In this document: positions 7,991 to 15,071 of the stretch, piece after piece
Layout of the letters: each line of letters opens with the position of its first letter
Position numbering within the stretch: the stretch's first letter is position 1
Source of the DNA: Flavobacteriales bacterium
GTDB lineage: Bacteria > Bacteroidota > Bacteroidia > NS11-12g > UBA955
NCBI GenBank assembly: GCA_024643755.1
Contig: JAHEMG010000035.1
Coordinates: 1 to 33,506 of the forward strand
Reading direction: 5' to 3'
Length of the DNA: 33,506 nt
Position numbers and translations under genes: made by a program
The notes under the pieces: model-generated
Database searches by the model: none
The model's input: the letters and a program-made list of their open reading frames with translations, nothing else
Told to the model about the DNA's origin: nothing

Positions 7991-8895
7991 TCAAAGACCT
8001 ATTCGACACCTGCTTATCGTTGGTTAAAATCGCGATCAAAAGTCGACCGGTAAACCGAATCGCTGCTAACATCCCTAGCCAACAGGTTGTAATCATTGGT
8101 AATGGTCCTTCTGCCAAAGATTTTTTGGAAAAGGCCAAGATTCAACAACCCAACGCAACATTATTCGCCGTCAATAAATTCGCAATTGATCCTGTATTTA
8201 ATGAAATCAAACCCGAATTCTACTTACTCCACGATGCAGATTTTTTTGATTTCACCCAAGCGGTATTCGAAAACCCCGGCCTTCACCCAAGAACTAAACT
8301 TAAACCAGAATTTGAAGTTTGGCAATCGCAAATCAATCAAACTTGGGAGCGCTTACTAAATCAAACATGGGGAATTACGTTATACATCCCCAACCAATAC
8401 AAAAACACCTACATCGTTAAGAAGGCCAAAACAAAACAAATCAACATTCAGACATACAACTACACCGTTACTCGAGGTTTTCAGTTTTTCAAAAACTTCG
8501 CATTTAATCACTCTTTAGGAATGCCACAGTGTCAGAATGTAATTAATGCAGCAATCTTTCATGCCTTATTATTGCCAGTAAAATCAATTTATTGTTGTGG
8601 ACTTGATCATGATTTTCATAGAAATTTGATTGTAGGTCCCGACAATCAAGTATACGAATCGGTATCTCATTTTTACACCGCAGAAGCATTTAAACACCCT
8701 TTAATTCATGCAGACGGCAGTGGAAAGGTATTCTTGAGGCAAGTATTTTCAAATTTGTCAAAACTCCACACCAGTTATTTTGAATTGAGCAAATTTGCTG
8801 TGCATCAACACATTAAAATTCTTAATATTACCCCTGGAGGATTCGTCGATGAATTCGAAAGAGAAAATGCTGAGGTTCTTTTCTCCAAATTATAA
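7987..8895 (+). CDS. MptE/DUF115-like protein, candidate nonulosonate transferase
   Basis: A 302-residue protein that I do not recognise as a characterised enzyme. VVIIGNGPSAKDFL (GNGPS at 38-42) is the nucleotide-binding start shared by GT42 sialyltransferases and by the DUF115/MptE-like family. KSIYCCGLDHDF (about 199-210) follows a helix containing NVINAAIFHAL, and SHFY lies at 227-230. The ending TPGGFVDEFERE resembles the C-terminus of MptE-like proteins in Bacteroidota surface-glycan loci. There is no membrane helix or signal peptide, so it should act in the cytoplasm. It starts at a GTG overlapping the phosphatase stop codon, directly after enzymes that make a CMP-sugar, and the operon has no other transferase. 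The best guess is the CMP-nonulosonate transferase; a pterin or flagellin-type MAF role is the alternative. The gene looks more A+T-rich than its surroundings. Confidence 0.7.
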   Translation: MIKDLFDTCLSLVKIAIKSRPVNRIAANIPSQQVVIIGNGPSAKDFLEKAKIQQPNATLFAVNKFAIDPVFNEIKPEFYLLHDADFFDFTQAVFENPGLHPRTKLKPEFEVWQSQINQTWERLLNQTWGITLYIPNQYKNTYIVKKAKTKQINIQTYNYTVTRGFQFFKNFAFNHSLGMPQCQNVINAAIFHALLLPVKSIYCCGLDHDFHRNLIVGPDNQVYESVSHFYTAEAFKHPLIHADGSGKVFLRQVFSNLSKLHTSYFELSKFAVHQHIKILNITPGGFVDEFERENAEVLFSKL

Positions 8896-8901
8896 CACCC
8901 C

Positions 8902-10407
8902 TCAATCCTTCAATCGGATACCTAGGGGAGCCAGCATCTTTTTCGCCATGCTGTAAAGATCTTCACTCAACCTAAATCGGAGCAACACAAATACGGTAAT
9001 CCCCATCAAAACCAGGGATTTCAAACCGGCGTGTAACAACAATCCCTCAGTGGGTATCGCCCATTGATGATTCGCCCAAAACGCCACAGCAAACAAAGCG
9101 ATGCTTAACAAAACACCGCGTGTAATTGGCTGCATTCCGTATACCGAATAAATCAACAAAGCCATCACAATCCCCGAAGCCAACCAAACTCCGCCAGTAG
9201 CCACAGCCGCTCCTTGAATGCCATAAATGGGAATTAAATATTGATTCAACAACACCCCCACCAAGATAGAAACCGCATTCAATACCAGCGATAAATAATA
9301 TCGCTTTGAAAAAATCAACATCGCCGCAGAATTGCCCTGAAGCAACACGCACAACTTACCTACACCCAAATAAAACACCGCCCATTTTCCCGTTTCATAC
9401 AAAGCGCCATTGGGCATAAAATGATAAAATACATCAATATTGATCCACACCAAGAGCAGTGCCAACGCCCCCAAAACAAATTGATTCAAACTCGTTTTCT
9501 GATACAACCGCTCTATTTCCTTGCGATCGCCAATGTGAATGGCCTCGGATAGTTTGGGATTGGCAATTTGCAAAATACTGCGCGTAGGAATTTCAATCAG
9601 CACAGCCATATTCACGGCGATAGCATAGATTCCTGTATCCGCAGACCCCTTCATCGAACTTACCATCAAAAAATCCATGCGCTGCAACACCAACATCGCC
9701 ACATACGTAAGAAACAAATAGCCTGTATACCGATAAAACTCGCCCTTCAAACCCGCCTGCTCCTCAATAAAGGTCCAATTGGGACGAAAACTCAACTCCG
9801 TCTTCCTCAGCAAATAAACCAAATTCAACAACATCACCACCCCATAAACAGCGGAGATTGAATACATCGTTTGGTCAAAATTAACCACACCAATATAGTA
9901 GCACCAGCCCAATAGACCCAGCAAAATCCGAACTACATTCTCTCGCAAAAATGATGAATATACAATGTTTCCTAGGGCCGATAAGAAAATTTCAAAAACG
10001 GTATTGAAAACGAAGAAAAATACAAAAGGAATCAACCAATGATAGTAAGGCAAAAAGTCAGCACTGTTTTCAGCCAAATACTTCACAACCCAAGGTTGTC
10101 CCCACAACAACAAAACCGCAACCAACGCAAAACCAACCAACGGAATGGCCAACAACCAAAATCCCGCCCCGTTATGTCCCCGATCATTCTTAAAACGCGG
10201 AAAGAACTTCCAAATTGAATAGCCTGTTCCCAGTTGCGCCACACCCGCAAGCAAAGCCCCCATCTCTATAAACAACCGAAACACCCCATTCTCACTGGCT
10301 GTAAATACCAATGGAAACAAGTAAAACGTTGTAAACAAGCCCACCAAACTACCACTGTAATTTACAATGGAAGCCCAAAAACTATTCTTGGCAATGACTC
10401 CTGACAT
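8902..10407 (-). CDS. Wzx-like polysaccharide flippase, MOP superfamily
   Basis: A 501-residue integral membrane protein with about 12-14 predicted hydrophobic helices. It begins SGVIAKNSFWASIVNYSGSL, the usual first helix of polysaccharide exporters of the MOP/Wzx group. These proteins flip lipid-linked sugar repeat units to the periplasmic face of the inner membrane. Short basic loops such as KFFPRFKNDRGHN follow helices, as is normal for the family. The frame is open to a TTG at 10470, but a consensus -7 element (10413-10420) ends 5 bases before the ATG at 10407, which I take as the start. Its stop codon is only 6 bases from the end of the convergent nonulosonate cassette and there is no hairpin between them, so the transcripts may overlap. 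It may export the glycan that carries the nonulosonate; this is inferred from location only. Confidence 0.85.
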   Translation of the reverse strand: MSGVIAKNSFWASIVNYSGSLVGLFTTFYLFPLVFTASENGVFRLFIEMGALLAGVAQLGTGYSIWKFFPRFKNDRGHNGAGFWLLAIPLVGFALVAVLLLWGQPWVVKYLAENSADFLPYYHWLIPFVFFFVFNTVFEIFLSALGNIVYSSFLRENVVRILLGLLGWCYYIGVVNFDQTMYSISAVYGVVMLLNLVYLLRKTELSFRPNWTFIEEQAGLKGEFYRYTGYLFLTYVAMLVLQRMDFLMVSSMKGSADTGIYAIAVNMAVLIEIPTRSILQIANPKLSEAIHIGDRKEIERLYQKTSLNQFVLGALALLLVWINIDVFYHFMPNGALYETGKWAVFYLGVGKLCVLLQGNSAAMLIFSKRYYLSLVLNAVSILVGVLLNQYLIPIYGIQGAAVATGGVWLASGIVMALLIYSVYGMQPITRGVLLSIALFAVAFWANHQWAIPTEGLLLHAGLKSLVLMGITVFVLLRFRLSEDLYSMAKKMLAPLGIRLKD

Positions 10408-10412
10408 TGTTA

Positions 10413-10420
10413 CAAAGGTA
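10413..10420 (-). promoter_or_regulatory. -7 promoter element TACCTTTG for the flippase gene
   Basis: An exact TAnnTTTG match on the complement, 5 bases upstream of the ATG at 10407. The position predicts a leaderless transcript and rules against the TTG start at 10470. Confidence 0.55.
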
Positions 10421-10532
10421 ATGTTGCTGTCATTACTTTTACTTTTTCCTTCAATTGAAACCAATTTCAATTGGAATTGAAGTTAAAATGGCGTTAATTC
10501 GCTTTTAACAATTTAGAACAATACTAAACTTT

Positions 10533-11471
10533 ATGAAAAAATTACTCCTTTTGGCCGTTGTTGCTGCAAGTTTTGCAGGAATAATGCAGAGCTGTAAGCC
10601 CGACAGTCCCGATGGTGGAAACGGATCAGCTGCTTTGACAGTAACCAACAAACAACGTTCTTTCGTTGTTTATCACACTGCTACTTGGTGCGGACCATGC
10701 GGTCTTTACGCTATGCCTGAGTTCAAGAAATTGGTAACTAATGCAAACTCAGACAACATCGTAGCCGTTGACTACCATTCTTCTAACTCTTCTAAGTTGG
10801 TTCCTTTGTGGATGAAGCCAAACAATGACACTTTGTTCATTGCTCCTTTCTCATTCGAATTGTTGACCACTGTATCTAACATCAACACTGCTGGACAGTA
10901 TTCAATCCCAACTTTCTGGTTGAACAACTCTTTGTTGGGTACCAGCTCAGTAAAATCTACCGACATCGAAGCTGCATCAGTAAACGCTAACCAAGTGGCT
11001 ACCGAAGTAGGTGTTGCTGCAAGCGCTACTGCAAGCGGACAAACTTTGAATATCAAATACAAATTGAAGGCATTTGCTCCTGAAGCAGGTGACTACTATG
11101 TATCTGTTTTCGTTGTTGAGAAAAAAGTAAACGCTTTGCAAACTGTTTCTGGTGCTGGTGATGTTGCTACAGACCACGAACACGTAATCCGTGCTTCTGC
11201 ACAAGCGGATGCTGCTGGTAAGCCAATCGCCTTCTCTTCTTCTGCTATCATGAGCAGCCCTGCTGCTAACGCGGAAGTTGAAAAGTCACTTTCTTGGACT
11301 TACTCTGCTATTCCTCAAGCCGTTAAAGACAAATATTCTGCCGTTGGCTTGCCATGGTGGAGCTGGAACCCTGCCAACACTGGCGTGGTTGTAGCTGTTT
11401 GGAGAAAAGTTACCGATAACCCTACTAAGCCTTGGTTCTTGATCAATGCTGCTTGGGCTGACGTGAAATAA
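10533..11471 (+). CDS. Omp28-like lipoprotein with thioredoxin CGPC motif
   Basis: A 312-residue exported lipoprotein. The signal peptide ends in a lipobox (GIMQSC, C21 lipidated). Residues 45-130 form a thioredoxin-like domain with TWCGPCG (C53, C56), and a beta-sandwich-like domain of about 150 residues follows. This architecture fits the Omp28-related family of Bacteroidota outer-membrane lipoproteins. Whether it has disulfide oxidoreductase activity is not known. Codon choice differs visibly from the neighbours: GCT, GTT, TCT and AAC/GAC dominate, which suggests strong expression. The gene stands alone between the leftward flippase and a convergent enoyl-CoA hydratase, and ends at a strong palindromic terminator (11490-11530). 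I see no exact TAnnTTTG element before it; ATACTAAACTTT just upstream of the ATG is the closest. Confidence 0.85.
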   Translation: MKKLLLLAVVAASFAGIMQSCKPDSPDGGNGSAALTVTNKQRSFVVYHTATWCGPCGLYAMPEFKKLVTNANSDNIVAVDYHSSNSSKLVPLWMKPNNDTLFIAPFSFELLTTVSNINTAGQYSIPTFWLNNSLLGTSSVKSTDIEAASVNANQVATEVGVAASATASGQTLNIKYKLKAFAPEAGDYYVSVFVVEKKVNALQTVSGAGDVATDHEHVIRASAQADAAGKPIAFSSSAIMSSPAANAEVEKSLSWTYSAIPQAVKDKYSAVGLPWWSWNPANTGVVVAVWRKVTDNPTKPWFLINAAWADVK

Positions 11472-11489
11472 TTCACCCAACCAAACAAC

Positions 11490-11530
11490 AAAAAGAGAGG
11501 GCCTCGTCTGCGACGAGGCCCTCTCTTTTT
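11490..11530. terminator. bidirectional intrinsic terminator, 19-bp perfect stem
   Basis: Left arm 11490-11508, loop TGC (11509-11511), right arm 11512-11530, all 19 pairs matching. The arms begin with A5 and end with T5, so on either strand a GC-rich stem is followed by a U run. It lies between the rightward Omp28-like gene and the leftward enoyl-CoA hydratase gene and can end both transcripts. Confidence 0.92.
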
Positions 11531-11575
11531 GTTTAACACCACAGTACAATCCGCATCGCGGTTGACTGCCTACAA

Positions 11576-12355
11576 TTATTTTCCTTTAAAATCCGGCTTG
11601 CGCTTCTCAACAAATGCAGCCATCCCTTCCTTCTGGTCTTCGGTGGCAAACAACATGTAAAAATTCTTGCGCTCAAAATACAAACCCTCCTGCAAATGAC
11701 TATCGAAAGCCTTCAACACACTCTCCTTGGCCATCTGCACCGCGATGGGCGATTTACCGGCAATCGACGATGCCAACTGAATTGCTTCGTCTAAGTACAA
11801 TTCCACCGGCACAATCTTGTTAATCAAACCCGCCGCCATCGCCTCTTCGGCAGTAATAAACTTCCCGGTCAATACCATCTCCATCGCCCTAACTTTACCT
11901 ACGGCACGGGTCAATCGCTGCGTACCTCCCGCACCAGGCATTACTCCGATGTTGATTTCGGGCTGACCAAATTGTGCTGTTTCACTGGCCACTATCATAT
12001 CGCATAGCATACACAACTCACAACCACCACCCAACGCAAATCCCGAAACCGCCGCAATGATTGGCTTCTTCGTTTTACGAATACTATCCCATGTACTAAA
12101 CTGATCAATCTTTAACATATCAATGGCCGTTCTCCCAGCCATCTGCTTGATATCAGCACCCGCAGCAAACGCGCGCTCATTACCTGTAATCACAATAGCC
12201 CGAACCGCATCATCCGCATCCAACGCCAACAAAGCATCTCGAATCTCGCCCATCAACTGCAAGTTGAGGGCATTCAATTCCTTAGGACGGTTTAATTGAA
12301 TTTTCGCTACGTAAGGCGCCACCTGGGCATCTACCAAAATAAATTCGTACGACAT
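11576..12355 (-). CDS. enoyl-CoA hydratase (crotonase family)
   Basis: A 259-residue crotonase-fold enzyme that should hydrate 2-enoyl-CoA to 3-hydroxyacyl-CoA in fatty-acid or amino-acid degradation. Both catalytic glutamates of true hydratases are present: E113 in ALGGGCEL and E133 in FGQPEINIG. The oxyanion-hole segments AAGADIK and GFALGGG, and PGAGGTQRL, are also intact. The C-terminus EGMAAFVEKRKPDFKGK is typical. There are no other beta-oxidation genes here, so the chain-length preference is open. The gene is followed by the bidirectional terminator at 11490-11530. A near-consensus -7 sequence (TAACTTCG, 12360-12367) lies 4 bases before the start. The PAP2 phosphatase gene lies 19 bases upstream in the same direction. 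Confidence 0.92.
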   Translation of the reverse strand: MSYEFILVDAQVAPYVAKIQLNRPKELNALNLQLMGEIRDALLALDADDAVRAIVITGNERAFAAGADIKQMAGRTAIDMLKIDQFSTWDSIRKTKKPIIAAVSGFALGGGCELCMLCDMIVASETAQFGQPEINIGVMPGAGGTQRLTRAVGKVRAMEMVLTGKFITAEEAMAAGLINKIVPVELYLDEAIQLASSIAGKSPIAVQMAKESVLKAFDSHLQEGLYFERKNFYMLFATEDQKEGMAAFVEKRKPDFKGK

Positions 12356-12374
12356 GCCACGAAGTTAATCGTTT

Positions 12375-12947
12375 CTATTTGTTCATCATACCCCGCAACT
12401 CCACCTGGGTTCTAAAAACCCTCACCAAACACCACGATATCCCCAAACCCAACAACGCACCAAAAAACACATCGCCCACATAATGCACACCCAAATACAC
12501 CCGCGAATACGCAATGGCCGCAGCCAAATACATCAACGCCAAACGCCACCTTCTGCTCAACCCCAACAAGGCCATCGCCGTGGCAAAAACCGCAAATGCA
12601 TTGGCGGAATGACTGCTCACAAATCCATACCTACTCCCCGGCTCTCCGTTGGGCAAACGAGGGGTTAACGACTTCTCCCAAGCCGGCCTTACCCGCGCAA
12701 AACCTGGTTTGAAAATTCTAGAGCTAATGCTATCGGCCAAACCAAACGATGCCACCGTGAACAGAATTGGCAACCAACACTTCACCCCAAATTTTCGCCA
12801 AAAAAGCCAAACGAACACCGCATACAGCGGCATAAATGCCCATTTGCTACTCAGAAAAATCATCATCGGATCCAACGAAGGTGAAGCCCAACGCTGGTTG
12901 ATCAACACAAATAAGTCGCGATCAAAAAAATCTAAAACGAACAACAT
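12375..12947 (-). CDS. PAP2-family membrane phosphatase
   Basis: A 190-residue inner-membrane protein with about five hydrophobic helices. It has the three phosphatidic-acid-phosphatase motifs: K80-x6-R87-P88 in KPGFARVRP, SSHS (111-114, usually PSGH; H113 is the proton donor), and SRVYLGVHYVGD (S148, R149, catalytic H155, D159). Such enzymes remove phosphate from lipid phosphates, including undecaprenyl pyrophosphate, at the outer face of the inner membrane. Which lipid is used here cannot be told. The SSHS variant in motif 2 keeps the essential histidine. It lies 12 bases after the methyltransferase gene and is probably co-transcribed with it. Confidence 0.9.
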   Translation of the reverse strand: MLFVLDFFDRDLFVLINQRWASPSLDPMMIFLSSKWAFMPLYAVFVWLFWRKFGVKCWLPILFTVASFGLADSISSRIFKPGFARVRPAWEKSLTPRLPNGEPGSRYGFVSSHSANAFAVFATAMALLGLSRRWRLALMYLAAAIAYSRVYLGVHYVGDVFFGALLGLGISWCLVRVFRTQVELRGMMNK

Positions 12948-12959
12948 GCACAGCGAAGA

Positions 12960-13685
12960 TCAACTTTTCCTTGAAATCACCACAATGCGGGGCGATGATT
13001 TCGCATCAAATGCCCCCAATCGATCATCGCCAAATACATCCACCACATCCAACCCCGCCTGCCTGTGCAAACCCAACAACCTTTCGCAATCAAAAATCCG
13101 CACCTGTTCCTGAAACGAATAAACCGCATCGCCATTAGCAACCTCAATATCCTTAACGATATGATTTTCTGTGCGATACTTCCGGGTCACAAACCCATAA
13201 CCACCGCGAGACAATTCGGCCTCCTGGGGCAAATCATCCAACACAGACGCCGCGTTCAAATAATCTTGCACCACATATCCCCCTCGCTTGCAGGCCGATG
13301 CCATGTTCATTAATACCTGCGCATCCTCCGCTGGATCATCAAAATAACCGAAGGAAGTAAACACATTGAATACCGCATCCACCTCGGTCATGGGAAAAGG
13401 CTGACGCATATCATGCACCAAAAAATCGGCGCCCACAACATTCAACCCTCTGGCAATGTTGATGCTGTTCTCGCTCAAATCAAATCCGCAAACCTTCAAT
13501 CCGCGAGAAGCCAAATGAGCACTATGCCTACCTTTGCCACAAGCCACATCCATCACCTTGCTGCCTAACTCCAGTCCCAAATGTCCCAACAAACGATCCA
13601 TAAACTCAGCGGCCTCGGCATCATTGCGATGCTCGTAAAGCGCATGATAATATGCGGTATCAAACCAAGATTCAAACCATTTCAT
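12960..13685 (-). CDS. class I SAM-dependent methyltransferase
   Basis: A 241-residue cytoplasmic methyltransferase beginning MKWFESWFDTAYYHALY. SAM-binding motif I is VMDVACGKGRHS, followed by the acidic strand-2 end VCGFDLSENS and DAVFNVFTSFGYF. The opening WFDTxYYHxLY is typical of a group of small Bacteroidota methyltransferases annotated only as methyltransferase-domain proteins; the substrate is unknown. The frame extends upstream to an ATG at 13730, but a consensus -7 element (13707-13714) lies inside that extension, so the ATG at 13685 is preferred. It heads a leftward operon with the PAP2 phosphatase gene and is divergent from the ECF sigma factor. Confidence 0.85.
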   Translation of the reverse strand: MKWFESWFDTAYYHALYEHRNDAEAAEFMDRLLGHLGLELGSKVMDVACGKGRHSAHLASRGLKVCGFDLSENSINIARGLNVVGADFLVHDMRQPFPMTEVDAVFNVFTSFGYFDDPAEDAQVLMNMASACKRGGYVVQDYLNAASVLDDLPQEAELSRGGYGFVTRKYRTENHIVKDIEVANGDAVYSFQEQVRIFDCERLLGLHRQAGLDVVDVFGDDRLGAFDAKSSPRIVVISRKS

Positions 13686-13706
13686 TCCCACAATCAATTT
13701 ATTTAT

Positions 13707-13714
13707 CAAAGGTA
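13707..13714 (-). promoter_or_regulatory. -7 promoter element TACCTTTG for the methyltransferase-PAP2 operon
   Basis: An exact TAnnTTTG match on the complement, 21 bases before the ATG at 13685. It sits in the 72-base gap shared with the divergent sigma-factor gene and fixes the methyltransferase start. Confidence 0.5.
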
Positions 13715-13757
13715 ATGTAACTTTTGGCATCCCTTTCGCGTATTAACAAACAGCTGC

Positions 13758-14249
13758 ATGACGGTATCGGATTATAACAAGTGCGTGGATCTCCACAGCA
13801 GTGCGATTTTCCGATTCGCGCTCAAACAGTTACGTAACCCTGATGATGCCAAAGAAATCGTACAAATAACCTTCGAAAAACTCTGGATGAAACGAGATAC
13901 CGTTCAAATCGACACTGCCAAAAGCTACTTGTTTACCACCGCTTATCACAGCATGGTAGATGCCTGGCGTGTGCAAAAACCCACAGAGGATGTCGAAACG
14001 CTATCTCCAGCAAAACACCCAACCACCGAAGCGCTTGCCTATGATGGACTCATGGAAACGCTGGAAAAAGCCCTTTCGCAGATCAGTCAAATTCAAAAAA
14101 CGGTGATTTTACTGCGCGATTACGAAGGCTACTCCTACGCAGAAATTGGAGAAATTACCGGCCTCAACGAAGCGCAAGTAAAAGTGAATATTTTCCGAGG
14201 ACGACAGGCACTCAAAGAAATCATCGGCAATCCCAACAACCTTATTTAA
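13758..14249 (+). CDS. ECF-type RNA polymerase sigma factor
   Basis: A 163-residue sigma-70-family factor of the extracytoplasmic-function class. The region 2 part contains DAKEIVQITFEKLWMKRD, and YLFTTAYHSMVDAWR continues it. After a short linker, region 4 has YEGYSYAEIGEITGLNEAQV and KVNIFRGRQALKEI, the helix-turn-helix that reads the -35 box. It directs RNA polymerase to a small regulon, normally held inactive by a membrane anti-sigma factor. The next gene, 6 bases downstream, encodes a single-pass membrane protein in the right place for that role. No exact TAnnTTTG element precedes it; a TAACTTTTG with one extra base lies at about 13717-13725. The signal and regulon are unknown. Confidence 0.93.
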   Translation: MTVSDYNKCVDLHSSAIFRFALKQLRNPDDAKEIVQITFEKLWMKRDTVQIDTAKSYLFTTAYHSMVDAWRVQKPTEDVETLSPAKHPTTEALAYDGLMETLEKALSQISQIQKTVILLRDYEGYSYAEIGEITGLNEAQVKVNIFRGRQALKEIIGNPNNLI

Positions 14250-14255
14250 CGCACC

Positions 14256-15062
14256 ATGAAACCATCTCCCATCTCCGAAGAGCAAGAATGGCAGTTGTTT
14301 GAACTGTTGGAAGGTAATTTATCTACGATCGAAGCTGCAAACTTGCGTAAACAGATCCAAGGCGATGCCAACCTAGAAGCCCATTACAAGGCGATGTCGC
14401 ACACCTATTTGACGCCCTCAGACATCCATTTCACTGAGAAAGAATTGCTCAAAAAACGACAAAGCAAGCGTACCGTATATTTTTACACCTCGATGTCTGC
14501 AGCAGCAACTATCGCCATACTTTGGTTCTTTTCGGCCAACCGGGCGATTCAACCCGTTGTTCCAGCGCAACTTCAATTGACTACAACAGAATCGCAACGA
14601 CCGCCAACAACAAACAAGGCATCGAACCCATCAACCTTGGTTGTCACCACTGAAGCAGAGTCCAAGAAAAATGCTAAAGTCGTTGTGATTACTACCTCCG
14701 AACAAAACCTTACAACCACCCTAGACAATTCGCAAACAGTGCATCCATTGATAACGGCTACTGAACCCATTCGGAAAGTACGCAACATCAACGATTCGGT
14801 GGTTCGCAAAACCGTTTCACCTCAAAGCACCGCGTCAGCATTGGCGAGTATTGATCGCCCATCGCCCAAAATCGCCCAGCAAAAAACCAAAAAGGAATTG
14901 TTGAAGTCGTTCTACCTCGATGCGCGAAGAATGATCGAAAACGGACATGTGCCTCATATCAACGTGAAAACCGTAAACAACGATGAGGATTGGATGCCCG
15001 AATTTCAGGTGGGACTCACCCTTGAAAACAATGTAATTCTTACTTCATTTAACCCCGAATAA
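14256..15062 (+). CDS. single-pass membrane protein, probable anti-sigma factor
   Basis: A 268-residue protein. The N-terminal cytoplasmic part (about 1-70) contains LFELLEGNLSTIEAANLRKQ and DANLEAHYKAM, similar in style to anti-sigma domains of Bacteroidota that count a short helical bundle before the membrane. One hydrophobic helix follows at about residues 77-91 (SAAATIAILWFF). The rest is a Ser/Thr-rich, low-complexity linker leading to a conserved-looking C-terminal piece (KELLKSFYLDARRMIENGH). No zinc-binding HxxxCxxC motif is visible. Its place 6 bases after an ECF sigma factor gene is the main reason for the call. It would tether the sigma factor at the inner membrane and sense an envelope signal. 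Confidence 0.72.
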   Translation: MKPSPISEEQEWQLFELLEGNLSTIEAANLRKQIQGDANLEAHYKAMSHTYLTPSDIHFTEKELLKKRQSKRTVYFYTSMSAAATIAILWFFSANRAIQPVVPAQLQLTTTESQRPPTTNKASNPSTLVVTTEAESKKNAKVVVITTSEQNLTTTLDNSQTVHPLITATEPIRKVRNINDSVVRKTVSPQSTASALASIDRPSPKIAQQKTKKELLKSFYLDARRMIENGHVPHINVKTVNNDEDWMPEFQVGLTLENNVILTSFNPE

Positions 15063-15071
15063 TCTTATTTT

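Noticed and set aside
10408-10470. 21-residue N-terminal extension of the flippase from a TTG
   Set aside because: It contains the TACCTTTG promoter element and is hydrophilic, while the ATG at 10407 starts directly before the first membrane helix.
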